64,000 nucleotides of DNA from Pelosinus sp. UFO1. Lineage in GTDB: Bacteria > Bacillota > Negativicutes > DSM-13327. The position numbers were made by a program, and so were the translations under genes. This document shows, in pieces, positions 8,224 to 18,300 of the stretch; the stretch's first letter is position 1, and each line of letters starts with the position of its first letter. The DNA lies in assembly GCF_000725345.1 (NCBI RefSeq), contig NZ_CP008852.1, positions 4,208,001 through 4,272,000 of the forward strand, written 5' to 3'. The notes under the pieces are model-generated. The model did not search any database, had not been told where the DNA came from, and saw nothing but the letters and a program-made list of their open reading frames with translations.

Positions 8224-9336
8224 CTAACGTCCAACGATATCTCTCACTGGACTGCGAAGACCAACATCCCGCTTATTAGTTTTTCGTTTATTTTCTTCAA
8301 GATTGGCACCGTTAGTATTGTTCAATCCAAGCATCATTAATAATCGATCACGATTTTCCTCTAGTTCTATTAATTTAGTTTCCCCCTCCAATATATCGGA
8401 GATCATTTTGTCACACTGGGCTACTGACAAACATCTATCTTCTAGATGCTTTAGTGTGACCGTTGTTGCACCTTCTTTTAATGCCATTTGCAAAGCCTTA
8501 TTTAACCATAACTTCAATGTACCTACGCAACCTACAGAACGTTCGTACAGGTATTGCCAATGACCAACCAAGTTTGGTTCTTCCAGAAGCGGCATTTTTT
8601 TCTGAAACGTATATACCACCTGGAAAAAGTCTTTTGCCTCACTAGAAACATCTGCTCGATATCGTGGGAAATGTACATCAATATTACGACGACTAAGCTG
8701 TCCACTTAAGTTTCGGAATGGGAGCAATTCATATGTACCAAATAATACATGTACAACTTTAGTAGTGCTGGCTAAGGATTTTATGTAGTTAATCTGATCA
8801 CCCAATTTCCTTCCACTAGCTATCATTGACAAATGCTGCGCTTCATCAATTAGAAATGCTTTGGGATCTCGATATATACAGCTATTTTCAAGTGTCCTTC
8901 GAAGTTCAGCTTCGCTGCGACGCTCTTTGGGTATAGTAGGGTAATCGAATAAATTTATATTTCTTCTTTCGCATACTGGATCTTTCAGCATCTGGAGACA
9001 TCTAATATAATAATCTCGCCAATCAAATTTTCCAAAGCTTGGAACAACAATCTCAGTATTCACTACAGGAACATGTCCCGGATCTTCAACTATTTTTTCT
9101 TTTGATGACTCAATGATCTTCTGGATACTCTTTTGACAGAGAGTTGATTTACCCACACCACTTGGCCCATACACTAATATTATTGACGACCCACAAGGTT
9201 CCATAATACTTGTCATAAGTTTTTGATGAGCCTCTTGTAATTTAGGATGAGCAATTGTAATTCCTTCAAAGTATGCGAGGCGATCACTAATAGATTGCTC
9301 AAGAAGCGATTGTGGAAAATTATCTTCCTTTACCAT
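8224..9336 (-). CDS. tnsC: TnsC/TniB-like AAA+ transposition ATPase
   Basis: A 370-residue AAA+ ATPase that links target choice to the transposase in Tn7-like elements. The Walker A motif is GPSGVGKSTL and the Walker B motif is AFLIDEAQHLS, followed by a sensor region VLFGTYELLPF. The ATG at 9336 directly follows the TAG stop of tnsAB and has GAGGAG upstream; a longer in-frame start inside tnsAB has no good site. Order tniQ-tnsAB-tnsC is a single minus-strand unit. TniB and TnsC are close relatives; the TnsA fusion next door makes the Tn7 label better. Confidence 0.9.
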   Translation of the reverse strand: MVKEDNFPQSLLEQSISDRLAYFEGITIAHPKLQEAHQKLMTSIMEPCGSSIILVYGPSGVGKSTLCQKSIQKIIESSKEKIVEDPGHVPVVNTEIVVPSFGKFDWRDYYIRCLQMLKDPVCERRNINLFDYPTIPKERRSEAELRRTLENSCIYRDPKAFLIDEAQHLSMIASGRKLGDQINYIKSLASTTKVVHVLFGTYELLPFRNLSGQLSRRNIDVHFPRYRADVSSEAKDFFQVVYTFQKKMPLLEEPNLVGHWQYLYERSVGCVGTLKLWLNKALQMALKEGATTVTLKHLEDRCLSVAQCDKMISDILEGETKLIELEENRDRLLMMLGLNNTNGANLEENKRKTNKRDVGLRSPVRDIVGR

Positions 9337-9337
9337 A

Positions 9338-12013
9338 CTAATACTCCTCGTACACATCAAAATTTTTTAAATCATTCAAAAATGGGATAAATTCAGATTT
9401 ATCATCTTTGATATCATCATTAGGCAAAGTTTTTTTACCCAATCCGCCATTAATAACTTCTAGTACTTGTTTAGTCTCCAAGTCCTTTTTACTCTGTAAA
9501 AGCTGGCTTTCTTGCTCTTCAACTGGAGCTAAAAACTTAGCAATATTTCCTGCTGTAATAGTAAAGTTTCTTCCATGAACATTCTTTTGCTTACGAATCT
9601 CTTCCGTTGCAATTCTGATTTCTTTTTCCGTCCGATCCTTGAATACTATATAGTATTCTGATGTACAGACAACCCACTGTCCTTTTACATACGCATATGC
9701 GGTACCAGCATCAAAAGGATCGTATCGAATATTAACTTGTTTTTTTTCAATTTCTGGATCACGGAATGCATCTGCCCAATAATAGATATATTTAATTTTT
9801 ACACCACGACCTGGATCAACTTTTGCAGAGCCCTTACTGGTAGTTGGCAACGTGTAGATTCTAAATTCTTCATCATAAGGAATCATGGTATTAAGTCTCT
9901 TTCCACTAGTAAGTAACGCAGTTTCAAAAGCTTCACGAGGGGATTGTCCTAATGCTGGATGTTCTACAGTATCATAAAAGTCATATGCCCATTTACAGAT
10001 CCTATCGTAAAATGTAGCTATGGTCCAAATCGCTTGACCTTTTGGATTGACGGATTTAGTGACTTGACGAACATTTTTTGTTATTTGTGTATTTCCCGTT
10101 AAATTATGTACAAATTCTGTATTCGCTGTTCCAAATAAACGTTCACAAACTGAGCCAAACCTTGCTTTGGCTGGCGGTCTAGTCTTTTTAGTAACTTCAA
10201 AACGAGCCAAAAGAGTTTCGAAATATGTACTATGAAATTCTTTTCCGCCATCAACAACAATCGTCTGCGGCATTCTTAAATGCAACCTAACACATTCTCT
10301 AATTACCATCATACATGACCTATAACTTGGTGCATCATAAGTCAAATATATAGCGAGGATACGTCTTGAGTACGCGTCCATAAGAAATGTTGCCCAAGGG
10401 CGTCCATAATTTTTACCGGTGCGAGAACTTACCAGTTCAATATCCAATTCGGTATGATCAATATGACAAATTTCAAAAGGACGATCCCCATGACGCGGTG
10501 TTTTTACTTCTAGTTCCATATAAAATGCCTCATGTTTATATGCGGCTCGCCTCCCTTGTCTTTTCAGGGTCTGTTCATAAATGGGTCTACTCTTTATCGC
10601 TTTTAAAAATGTTTTATAACTAGGAGCCACTATTCCGCCTTCTAAACACTTATTAACAAGGCCACAGTAGGAAATATATTTTGTTTTTTGCTTTTTAGTT
10701 TCATAGTCTTGCTCAACTGTTTCTTTTATCAATTCTATAGTATTGTCCGGTAATTTACTGTTTCTGTTGCCTCTATTTTTAGTTTTTGGTAAGAGACCAG
10801 CATATCCACAGTTCCAGACTTCCATGCCTTTACGATAATTTGCCACCCACCTACGAACAGTACGACCCGGTATCCCTAAACTATTTTTACACCCTGCTAA
10901 ATACTTTTCCACGATTTCGCATCGTTGGTTAGCAACTTCCATGTCATGACTACTTGCACCTTGTAATAGCATACGTACTGCCGAGCATAGTGAAGCTTTT
11001 TCTGTTTGTTCATGACGTTTTATTTGACCTGACTGGATTAAGGATTTCAAATTATCGCCTGAAAGAATTATTATTTTGCCTTCATCAGATTGGAGTGTCG
11101 AGGAAGAAATACCTGCATTTAAGATAGTCCACAGTATTCCATCCCATTCAAATACTTCCCCTCCCACAACTTTTATAATATTTATATCTATTGGCTTATA
11201 TGACACTACGCTTTGTTTATTTGCCTGTATATGAAATTTAGCAGCATCAATATTGGCATAAACAGAGATTTTATCTACCTCAGCTAAAACTTCAGCATAT
11301 AGATCAACATATATGTCACCTGCAACAATCAAAGCAAAGATATCATCCGCAGTATAATTGTTGCTATATTTAATAAGATTGGATAAGGAGATTCCTCCTT
11401 CGGAATGCACTGCGGAATAAATAGCAAGCCGAGCAATTTCATCAACTTCATGAATTTCACGAAAATAGTCTTCAAGAAATAGTAAGTTCCGCTGATAGAC
11501 CCAATTTATTTTTTGCGAAGATCTTACTTTGAAATATAAACCATACTGCATAGCAAAGGATTCTGCCGGCAGACAGTGCCAGTTTCCATCTTGACCTTTC
11601 GAGTATCGATTAGGCTGTTCAATAGATAATTTCACTAATTCTTCTTCTGTCTTACACTCTTCAAATCCAGCTGAATCAGATCGAATTACAAAAAAATCCG
11701 GTGTATATAAGATGCCAACATTTTTACCTTTGAGAGATTTATAATTTAGTTTAATTGTAGTCGGCTGATCATAATATTCCAGAACACTTTTATTCTGCTC
11801 CAGCTCAAGTACAATCGGTAACTCAACACGATGGCTTTCGAATTGAATCGTTACTCCCATTTTCCGGCTGCAATACCTTCCACTTACGTTGGAAGCATTT
11901 GATGTAACCCTCCTCACTGGATTTGAGTTTCGAATATTCTCAATAAGGGCTTTTGTTCGTTCTGGTATCCTTAAATCATGGCACCATAAATCAAATCCTA
12001 TCTTATCGAACAC
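9338..12013 (-). CDS. tnsAB: TnsA-TnsB fusion transposase
   Basis: An 891-residue fusion. Residues 45-125 resemble the TnsA endonuclease that cuts the 5' strand: a glutamate in QFESHR (E59), TPDFF (D106) and EECK (E119, K121). Residues 380-420 look like a helix-turn-helix (IPGRTVRRWV). The DDE integrase core follows, with D519 in HIDH, D588 in VVDGGKEF and E624 in SVCERLFG, giving a DD(35)E spacing. TnsA and TnsB are separate in Tn7 itself; fusions are known in some Tn7-like groups. Both catalytic sites appear intact, so cut-and-paste movement is expected. Confidence 0.9.
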   Translation of the reverse strand: MFDKIGFDLWCHDLRIPERTKALIENIRNSNPVRRVTSNASNVSGRYCSRKMGVTIQFESHRVELPIVLELEQNKSVLEYYDQPTTIKLNYKSLKGKNVGILYTPDFFVIRSDSAGFEECKTEEELVKLSIEQPNRYSKGQDGNWHCLPAESFAMQYGLYFKVRSSQKINWVYQRNLLFLEDYFREIHEVDEIARLAIYSAVHSEGGISLSNLIKYSNNYTADDIFALIVAGDIYVDLYAEVLAEVDKISVYANIDAAKFHIQANKQSVVSYKPIDINIIKVVGGEVFEWDGILWTILNAGISSSTLQSDEGKIIILSGDNLKSLIQSGQIKRHEQTEKASLCSAVRMLLQGASSHDMEVANQRCEIVEKYLAGCKNSLGIPGRTVRRWVANYRKGMEVWNCGYAGLLPKTKNRGNRNSKLPDNTIELIKETVEQDYETKKQKTKYISYCGLVNKCLEGGIVAPSYKTFLKAIKSRPIYEQTLKRQGRRAAYKHEAFYMELEVKTPRHGDRPFEICHIDHTELDIELVSSRTGKNYGRPWATFLMDAYSRRILAIYLTYDAPSYRSCMMVIRECVRLHLRMPQTIVVDGGKEFHSTYFETLLARFEVTKKTRPPAKARFGSVCERLFGTANTEFVHNLTGNTQITKNVRQVTKSVNPKGQAIWTIATFYDRICKWAYDFYDTVEHPALGQSPREAFETALLTSGKRLNTMIPYDEEFRIYTLPTTSKGSAKVDPGRGVKIKYIYYWADAFRDPEIEKKQVNIRYDPFDAGTAYAYVKGQWVVCTSEYYIVFKDRTEKEIRIATEEIRKQKNVHGRNFTITAGNIAKFLAPVEEQESQLLQSKKDLETKQVLEVINGGLGKKTLPNDDIKDDKSEFIPFLNDLKNFDVYEEY

Positions 12014-12027
12014 GCTTCCACTTCCTA

Positions 12028-13347
12028 TTAATTAGTAGATACCAAGGCTTTCCACACACTTTGAATATTTTTTCTTCTTAAAGCAGCCCTATATGGCATC
12101 GCATTTTCAACAGCTCTTCTGCTTGGATAAATTCCAATGGAATATAAGCGTAATACGGTTTGAGTAATTTTCTTTTTCGCAAGGTCTAATCTTTCCTCAG
12201 CCTGTTGTCTTTGATAGTCTCTATTCTTTTGAATTATCACTTCACATAATTCAGGAAAATATGATTTAAGAATTTTAGTATCTACGTTTAGCCTACGCGC
12301 AGTTTCCTTCAGTGGTAAAGGTGTATTTTCTATATCTGATAAAATCTCATTTAATTGCTGCTGAAGAAACTCTTTATCTAGTTTTCTTCTTTCTTGTTTT
12401 TGATTTTCGTCTGAAGAAGGACGGCTTACGAAAACTTCTTTAAATACAAGAGGCTCTCCTGAGAATATATCCATTACTGATACTCCTGAAATCTTGCAAA
12501 TATGTGCTAATGATTCAATCGGCGGCAGATTCTTTCCTTTTACCCATCCCCACACGGTTGATTTGGGCTTGCATAGAATTCTGGAATATTCCGCTATATT
12601 ACCTCCAGTAGTATGATTAATACATGTTTCAATAAAGTTTCTGATGGTATTTGGCTTTATATCTATTGATATGGTCGGAAATTCTGCAATTGTTTTAGCA
12701 ATTTCTTGTGCAATTATATAAGATAACTCATCACTGTTTATTATTAAAACGTCTGATACAGTTGTCCCCAACCAGCATCTACATTTTGAACAATGCCCTG
12801 GTTTTGAACGGCGCTCTAATATAGGAATCGTTTGGTTGCAACTTGGACAATATTCCTGCAATAATACACCATGATCTATGCAAACGGAAACAGGTTGAAG
12901 CGCCCACAAAAGAGGTTCATATATGGTTTGATTATTATCTTTCCATTCCTTAAGGCAAAATGGGCACCAAGCCTTTTTATTCCGACACAAGTTCCTGTCA
13001 GGTATTACATTGGACAGCAGCATCATTGTAAGGTGATGCAGATCTGAACATAACGTAAGCTCTTCCAATGCCTCTACAAAATCCCGTGCGGCATTTCCAA
13101 TTCCATTCAACATTGAGGCATTTTCGTAAAAGCGTGTTCCACCATCCGCGGCAATGTTGGTTAAGTATGGTTTTTTCAGTATTGGTGTCATTTCTTTAGC
13201 AATTAATTCACCAGTAGTCATACAATGAGCTTCTGCTAAACGAGCAATGTAACTGGTCAAGCTCTCTGAAAGATATGTCCCAACATTAATGGGTTTCAAA
13301 TGGAACAATCGACTTCGGCTAGAAAGCAATCCAATAAAGTTGTCCAT
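12028..13347 (-). CDS. tniQ: TniQ/TnsD-family target-selection protein
   Basis: A 439-residue protein starting at ATG 13347 behind TGGAGG. The TniQ domain begins at once and contains paired zinc ligands (C128/C131, C156/H159, C167/C170, C186/C189). A Cro-like helix-turn-helix follows at about 250-300 (KPKSTVWGWVKGKNLPP), then a tail ending in a TnsD-like segment YPSRRAVENAMPYRAAL. TnsD proteins bind a fixed attachment sequence; the length and extra DNA-binding parts favour TnsD over the short TniQ of CRISPR-guided elements. It is the first gene of the unit, upstream of tnsAB by 14 bases. Confidence 0.88.
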   Translation of the reverse strand: MDNFIGLLSSRSRLFHLKPINVGTYLSESLTSYIARLAEAHCMTTGELIAKEMTPILKKPYLTNIAADGGTRFYENASMLNGIGNAARDFVEALEELTLCSDLHHLTMMLLSNVIPDRNLCRNKKAWCPFCLKEWKDNNQTIYEPLLWALQPVSVCIDHGVLLQEYCPSCNQTIPILERRSKPGHCSKCRCWLGTTVSDVLIINSDELSYIIAQEIAKTIAEFPTISIDIKPNTIRNFIETCINHTTGGNIAEYSRILCKPKSTVWGWVKGKNLPPIESLAHICKISGVSVMDIFSGEPLVFKEVFVSRPSSDENQKQERRKLDKEFLQQQLNEILSDIENTPLPLKETARRLNVDTKILKSYFPELCEVIIQKNRDYQRQQAEERLDLAKKKITQTVLRLYSIGIYPSRRAVENAMPYRAALRRKNIQSVWKALVSTN

Positions 13348-13409
13348 AGATACCTCCACGAAAATATTCCTATATTAAAAGATTTTGCTAATCTAAAAAT
13401 TTTTATACG

Positions 13410-13437
13410 GCAATGGTTTGTATAGTTTTTATCCAAC
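13410..13437 (-). repeat. 28-bp repeat, copy 1, putative TnsB-binding site
   Basis: Minus-strand GTTGGATAAAAACTATACAA followed by ACCATTGC. Matches copy 2 at 13545-13572 in 23 of 28 positions by eye, in the same orientation and 135 bases apart. It is located just upstream of tniQ, where a Tn7-like end carries several TnsB sites. Confidence 0.55.
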
Positions 13438-13544
13438 TCATACTCACAAATAATTATTTAAAACTTGATATAATGTATCGTTGGCTTTTTCCCCGTTTTA
13501 CATGTTAAATCTATAACATATTTTTTCTAGTATTTACTATACAT

Positions 13545-13572
13545 GTAATGACTTGTATAAATTTTATCCAAC
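13545..13572 (-). repeat. 28-bp repeat, copy 2, putative TnsB-binding site
   Basis: Minus-strand GTTGGATAAAATTTATACAA followed by GTCATTAC. It is the outer of the two repeats. A weaker third resemblance (TTGGTCGTACAAATTCTTA) begins near 13616 on the minus strand, but is too degenerate to list. Confidence 0.55.
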
Positions 13573-13593
13573 GCCTAAATATATAATTCTGCC

Positions 13594-13628
13594 AGTTAGT
13601 AAGAATTTGTACGACCAATACACTAACT
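13594..13628. repeat. Inverted repeat AGTTAGT...ACTAACT
   Basis: Perfect 7-bp arms at 13594-13600 and 13622-13628, 21 bases apart. It lies between the putative transposon repeats and the stop of the STAS-winged-helix gene. It could be an operator or part of the transposon end. Confidence 0.35.
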
Positions 13629-13662
13629 ACAATGATTCCTCTACCTGGAAAAATATTATTGT

Positions 13663-14235
13663 TTATCTCGGTAGTGTATATACATACTGCTTTCCGAAAC
13701 TATCAATTACTTCTCGTCTATAGATAACCCTAAACTCATATAGTTTTCTAAGCCTTGTACTTGCAGTACTTAATACTAAATTCTTAGTTTCAGATAACTG
13801 TCTCGCAGTTACCTCTTTGTTTATCAGGCATACGTCAAAAGCCTCAAGTAAATTGGCTTCCATTTTGCCAACTATTTCGTATTTATCATTATGAAAACAT
13901 AAAACAGGAATGCGTAGTCCATCAACTTCCCAAGACTTAATCAGTCTGGTCAAGTTTTCGAAAACCCATATATCCACATTTGATACAAATATCATAGAAT
14001 CAGGATAGCTATCTAAAATTAAACGCTGAAACCCCAATACAAACTCATCTAAAAATGATGTATCAGTAGCCTGTATTCCAGCAAGGCTTAATTCAATCAC
14101 ATCACCAGCATTAATTTTATCTAACTTCTTCAGTGCTAAAAGATAAAATTGCTCCCCAACTGGACGAGTAGCTAATGTTTTTCCTGACAAACCTAATTCA
14201 CATGCTATTTCGTTTAACTCAAGCTTTCTAATCAT
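13663..14235 (-). CDS. STAS-like (DUF4325-type) domain plus winged-helix protein
   Basis: A 190-residue protein. Residues about 35-110 look like a STAS-like domain (GDVIELSLAGIQATDTSFLD, then the LILDSYPDSMIFVSN strand-helix). Residues about 130-190 look like a winged helix (TARQLSETKNLVLSTASTRLRKLYE and a hairpin ending in YVYTLPR). It is divergent from the STAS-ATPase gene at 14373 across 137 bases. The pair resembles anti-sigma or partner-switch modules in which a STAS domain is controlled by a GHKL ATPase. The winged helix suggests direct DNA binding. Confidence 0.6.
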   Translation of the reverse strand: MIRKLELNEIACELGLSGKTLATRPVGEQFYLLALKKLDKINAGDVIELSLAGIQATDTSFLDEFVLGFQRLILDSYPDSMIFVSNVDIWVFENLTRLIKSWEVDGLRIPVLCFHNDKYEIVGKMEANLLEAFDVCLINKEVTARQLSETKNLVLSTASTRLRKLYEFRVIYRREVIDSFGKQYVYTLPR

Positions 14236-14372
14236 AGCTACCTACCCTTTGGATATATTTAATACAAGTCCTATTTATAGATTATATTATGTTTCCATTT
14301 TTGTCAATCAGTTGCAGGACTTATTATTTTTATGAAGTAGTACTTATTATAACGGTTTTGGGAGTGAATACT

Positions 14373-15275
14373 TTGCATAATAAAATAACAAACTATAGCC
14401 CCGAAAACAATACAATAATAGTAACCAACTTAAGTGATTGGCGTGAAATTGATATATTATGGCATGCTTCTGATCGAATTGAAATCGGCAATATCTGCAC
14501 ATTAGATATGTATAATATAAGTTCACTAAATCCTCAAGCCATTGTAATGCTATTTATGCTGTGCAAAAAAATAAAAATGCAATCTGGTTCTGAGGTTTTC
14601 CTTGATAATTTGACACCTCAAATAGATGGCTATCTGCGCCGAGTTAATTTTTTCGACTATGAAGTTGCCACTTCCAAAGGCGAATCTATTGAATTTAGCA
14701 AAAATCCACTTTCTAAGAACTTACTTGAGCTCACGAAGGTGGATTCTTTAATGCAAATTAATAAACTGGGCGATTGGTTTTATGATAATTTTGAACATTG
14801 GTTTCCCGATAAATCCCAATCAATGTACCGACAGCTCTCTTTCGAAGCAATTAACGAGTTGTGTAGTAACAGCGTAGAACATAGTGCCTTTGAAAATAAC
14901 GGTGAAGGTTATTTTATCTTACAAAAGTACTTCGATTTTGCTGGTAAAACAAACGTTATTATGTCCGTCGGAGATTGTGGGATTGGTGTTCGCAACCACT
15001 TGATCAGAAAATATCCTGAGTTATCTTCCAGTGATGAGGCTCATGTGCTATTCGAGGCCCTTTCTGGAAAAAGTGGTAGATTAAGAACCGGCGGTGGCCG
15101 TGGTCTAAAATCTATTTGCAATCTTACTAGAGATTATGGCGGATATTTTGTTATTCGTTCGGGATATGGGCTAGTCCTTATACAGAATGGTACTGTTTTT
15201 TCTGAGATATATTCATATCCTCTTCCTGGCACTCAGTGTGCATTTTGCCTGCGAATCAATAATCCAATGCCCTAA
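14373..15275 (+). CDS. STAS-like domain fused to GHKL ATPase (anti-sigma-factor-like)
   Basis: A 300-residue protein. The start is taken as TTG 14373, eight bases after GGGAGTG, because the upstream in-frame ATG at 14289 has no ribosome site. Residues 1-115 form a STAS-like region (SSLNPQAIVMLFMLCKK, FLDNLTPQIDGYLRRV). Residues 150-280 form a histidine-kinase-type ATPase: N-box E162-N166-H170, G1 motif GDCGIG, and G2 motif GGGRGLKSI. There is no histidine phosphoacceptor, so it should act as an SpoIIAB-like protein kinase or a nucleotide switch. It is the only plus-strand gene in the accessory block. Confidence 0.7.
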   Translation: MHNKITNYSPENNTIIVTNLSDWREIDILWHASDRIEIGNICTLDMYNISSLNPQAIVMLFMLCKKIKMQSGSEVFLDNLTPQIDGYLRRVNFFDYEVATSKGESIEFSKNPLSKNLLELTKVDSLMQINKLGDWFYDNFEHWFPDKSQSMYRQLSFEAINELCSNSVEHSAFENNGEGYFILQKYFDFAGKTNVIMSVGDCGIGVRNHLIRKYPELSSSDEAHVLFEALSGKSGRLRTGGGRGLKSICNLTRDYGGYFVIRSGYGLVLIQNGTVFSEIYSYPLPGTQCAFCLRINNPMP

Positions 15276-15280
15276 TAAAG

Positions 15281-15326
15281 AACTGGGTCTGCAGAGGAGT
15301 GTAAATCCTCTGTAGACCCAGTTTTA
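15281..15326 (+). terminator. Strong intrinsic terminator after the STAS-ATPase gene
   Basis: AACTGGGTCTGCAGAGGA at 15281-15298 pairs with TCCTCTGTAGACCCAGTT at 15306-15323, 17 of 18 pairs, and a short T stretch follows on the plus strand. Confidence 0.85.
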
Positions 15327-15398
15327 ACAAAAATATTATACCTCCAGCGAATCCAAAATGCGGATTATTTCTTCTTACTAAATGATTAAATATCGTTT

Positions 15399-18300
15399 TT
15401 ATTCTAAATACTTTTTTAATATGATTTCTTTTTCTTCATTGATACCAAATAATCTTACTTCTATCTGCTCTATTTCAGCTTCAAGCATTTTTATTTGAGA
15501 AACGATTTTCTGCTGTTCAGAAATAGGTGGCATTGGAACTTTGATTGACATAAAATCACTTACCCTTAATCTTGGTAAACTTGTTCCTTGCATTAAAGCA
15601 GATGATTGGTTTACAAAATTTTTACTCAATATAATTTGTTTTAACAATATTGGTTGTTGGGTTTTGAGGACTAAAATATCAGTAGAGCATACCCCATCAA
15701 ATTCAGCAACCCAAACTTTATTTAGGTATGGGCGTAATTTCCCATATAAAATATCTCCTTTTCTAAAAACAAATTTTGTGCTTTGTATATTGAGAGCAAT
15801 AGTAGGATTAAAATCAATACATTTTCCCGTATTGCTCTCAATATTTTCCAATCCAATGTAGTTTAAAGTTTCACTTGGATTGTTTTGCGGGTCTATTTTA
15901 TCATTTGAAATTGAGCAGATCTCCATGATTACTTTTTCCTCAATAAAAGATCCTAAAATATTTTCAATTTTCTTTTTTAAAGCATCAATTTTTTCTTTAT
16001 CTTCTTTGTCTTTCTTTTCAATTGCTTCAATTTCTCCTATGATTTTTTCTTGTATATCCTTAGGCGGCAATGGGATTATAAAATTTTTAATTATATCCTG
16101 AGATATATTTAAACGAGCTACCCCACTTCGCAAACTTAGAAAATTGTCTAATTGAGTTCTTAAATAATTGTAGAGATACAGCGGCAAAACATGCTCACTT
16201 GGTAATATCCCACATATTGCCTGATTTGTGGTAGCCTCAATTCCCAAAACACCAACTTGTCCAGCAGTTGCTCCATACATTGCCACTAAAACCGTATCTT
16301 TAGGAAATAATTTAGCAGACGAATTATCTACCCCTAATGGTGTTATTTTTTTTTCCGTTTCATAAATAATGCCCTGACGTACTTCACCACTGTTTACCCA
16401 AGGAATAGTACCATTTGTGTAATATTTAGATATAGATTTTAATGGAGTACCACCTGAACTTGTTTCACAAATCTGACTAATTTTAGTCAGATTCCACTTA
16501 CTTTTAACATCTATTTTTTTTATGTTCAACGAAATATTTTTTTCAAACAACATTTTACTAAAATCCAGCAATTGGACCGTATCAATAGAAAAAATATTTT
16601 CATTTAGTGATTTATGTATATCCAATTTCTCCCCTAGGAACGCCCTATAAACATAACTATTTGCTTTCTCTGGATTTAGAGGATTCGTCTCATCATATAG
16701 CCTTGTTGTAGCCTTCCCGTTTTCATCACGATACATTTTTATGCCTTCATGTCCTCTGCGGTTGCTAAACTCATAACCAATAAAATCCTTTTCAGACTGC
16801 TTTTCGCCCACTTTTATTAGCACTGTTTGCTGAGAATATGCAAGGAAGAAGTATAACATTTTGTCTTGTTCTCGTTCAAACACTTTTTGATAAAAGAGCT
16901 TATCAAGTTCATTTTGTTGGTTGATTTTATTCATGTCTTTAAACACATTTTTAGCTTTAAGCTGCTTAACTTCAGTTAGCCCTGCAAACCAGTTTTTATA
17001 ATCTTTATACAGTTCTTGGTTTTGAATTGTATCGTTTGGCTTTTGGTCTATCAAAGAAATATAATCACCAAAACTAATATCCTCAAAAACTTCACTAACA
17101 TATTTACTAAATGCTTTTTCTATACCGTTTACTGTAGCATCTTTAGGATTGTCAAAAAAGCTGTTAATTGCTACCTGTATTTTTTTATGATCAATATTTG
17201 CTCTACGTTCTAAAAATAAAGTAACAGTATTTGTACCTGTTGCCATAAAGGTATTTGAACCAAATTCAGCAATAGCCTTAATATTGAAATACTTAAGAAT
17301 AAGTTCACGTGCAGCGGTATAAATTCCAGAATTGCTTAGTATAGAACTTGGTAGTATTATTCCTGCCCAACCACCAACTTTTAACAGTTGTTTTGTACGT
17401 TCAATAAACAAACATTCAATTTCCGAACTATCTTCTGTAAGCCTATCAAATAATTCAAATGATTCTCTGCCATGCTTAACAGTGTTTTTGAACGCAGAAA
17501 CACTGTATGGGGGATTTGCCACCAAAACATCAAACTGTCCGTTGTCTTTTGGGTCATCTTTTGTAGTCTCTTTAAGTTTTCCTTTATAATCATTTGATTT
17601 TTTGAAATGATCTAACCCATCAGCACGTATAATTATAGCTTCACCATCGCCATTAAGAAATGAGCTTACTTTCGTAGTCTTAACTAATCGGTAATCTGCT
17701 TCAATTCCATATACATATTCCTTTGCCCATTCAAATTGATCTTGTTTCCACCCTCTGATTTTTTTTGTTGCATTAGGTCTTAATCCAGCTGTGTCAAAAT
17801 TATCAATAATCGTTTGAACTTCGTCCATCCATTCAGTGAGAAAATGTCCGCTACCTGTTGCATAGTCAATAGCGGCTGGTAATATATCTACTTCGTTTTT
17901 TTGTATTTGATTTGCAATAAACTCTTTAATCGGAAGAGATGAGATAATAAACTTTGTAATAGGAACAGGGGTGAAGAATTGTCCTGACTCTTGTTTAATA
18001 CTTGTGTTTAAAAGCAATTCAAAAAAGTCGCCTAAGAATTGTTGTTTATGTCCATATCTAAATTGATATGGCTGTAATAACTCAACTATTTCTTTTACAA
18101 CTGTTCCATTATCTATAAAAGACTGATTGTTATATACTTCTTTAAAAGCAAATTCAGGATTCTTTTGCAATCTAATTTGTAAAAACATGTCTTTAATTTG
18201 CTTTTTTATCTCTATCTCATTTATATTGTACAGCTTATCGTCAAGATCTGTATTAGAGTAATCGGTAACCTCAATATCAAGAAACCGTTTCATTCCCTCA

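Larger units (their letters stand above)
8224..13662 (-). mobile_element. Tn7-like transposition module with one probable end
   Basis: The unit consists of tniQ, tnsAB and tnsC. By analogy with Tn7, where the genes run inward from the right end, the right end should lie upstream of tniQ, between 13360 and 13662, where two 28-bp repeats sit. Cargo would then extend leftward through the phosphatases and toward the condensin-like operon. The left end and target duplication were not found in the window, so the span given covers only the part supported. Confidence 0.65.
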
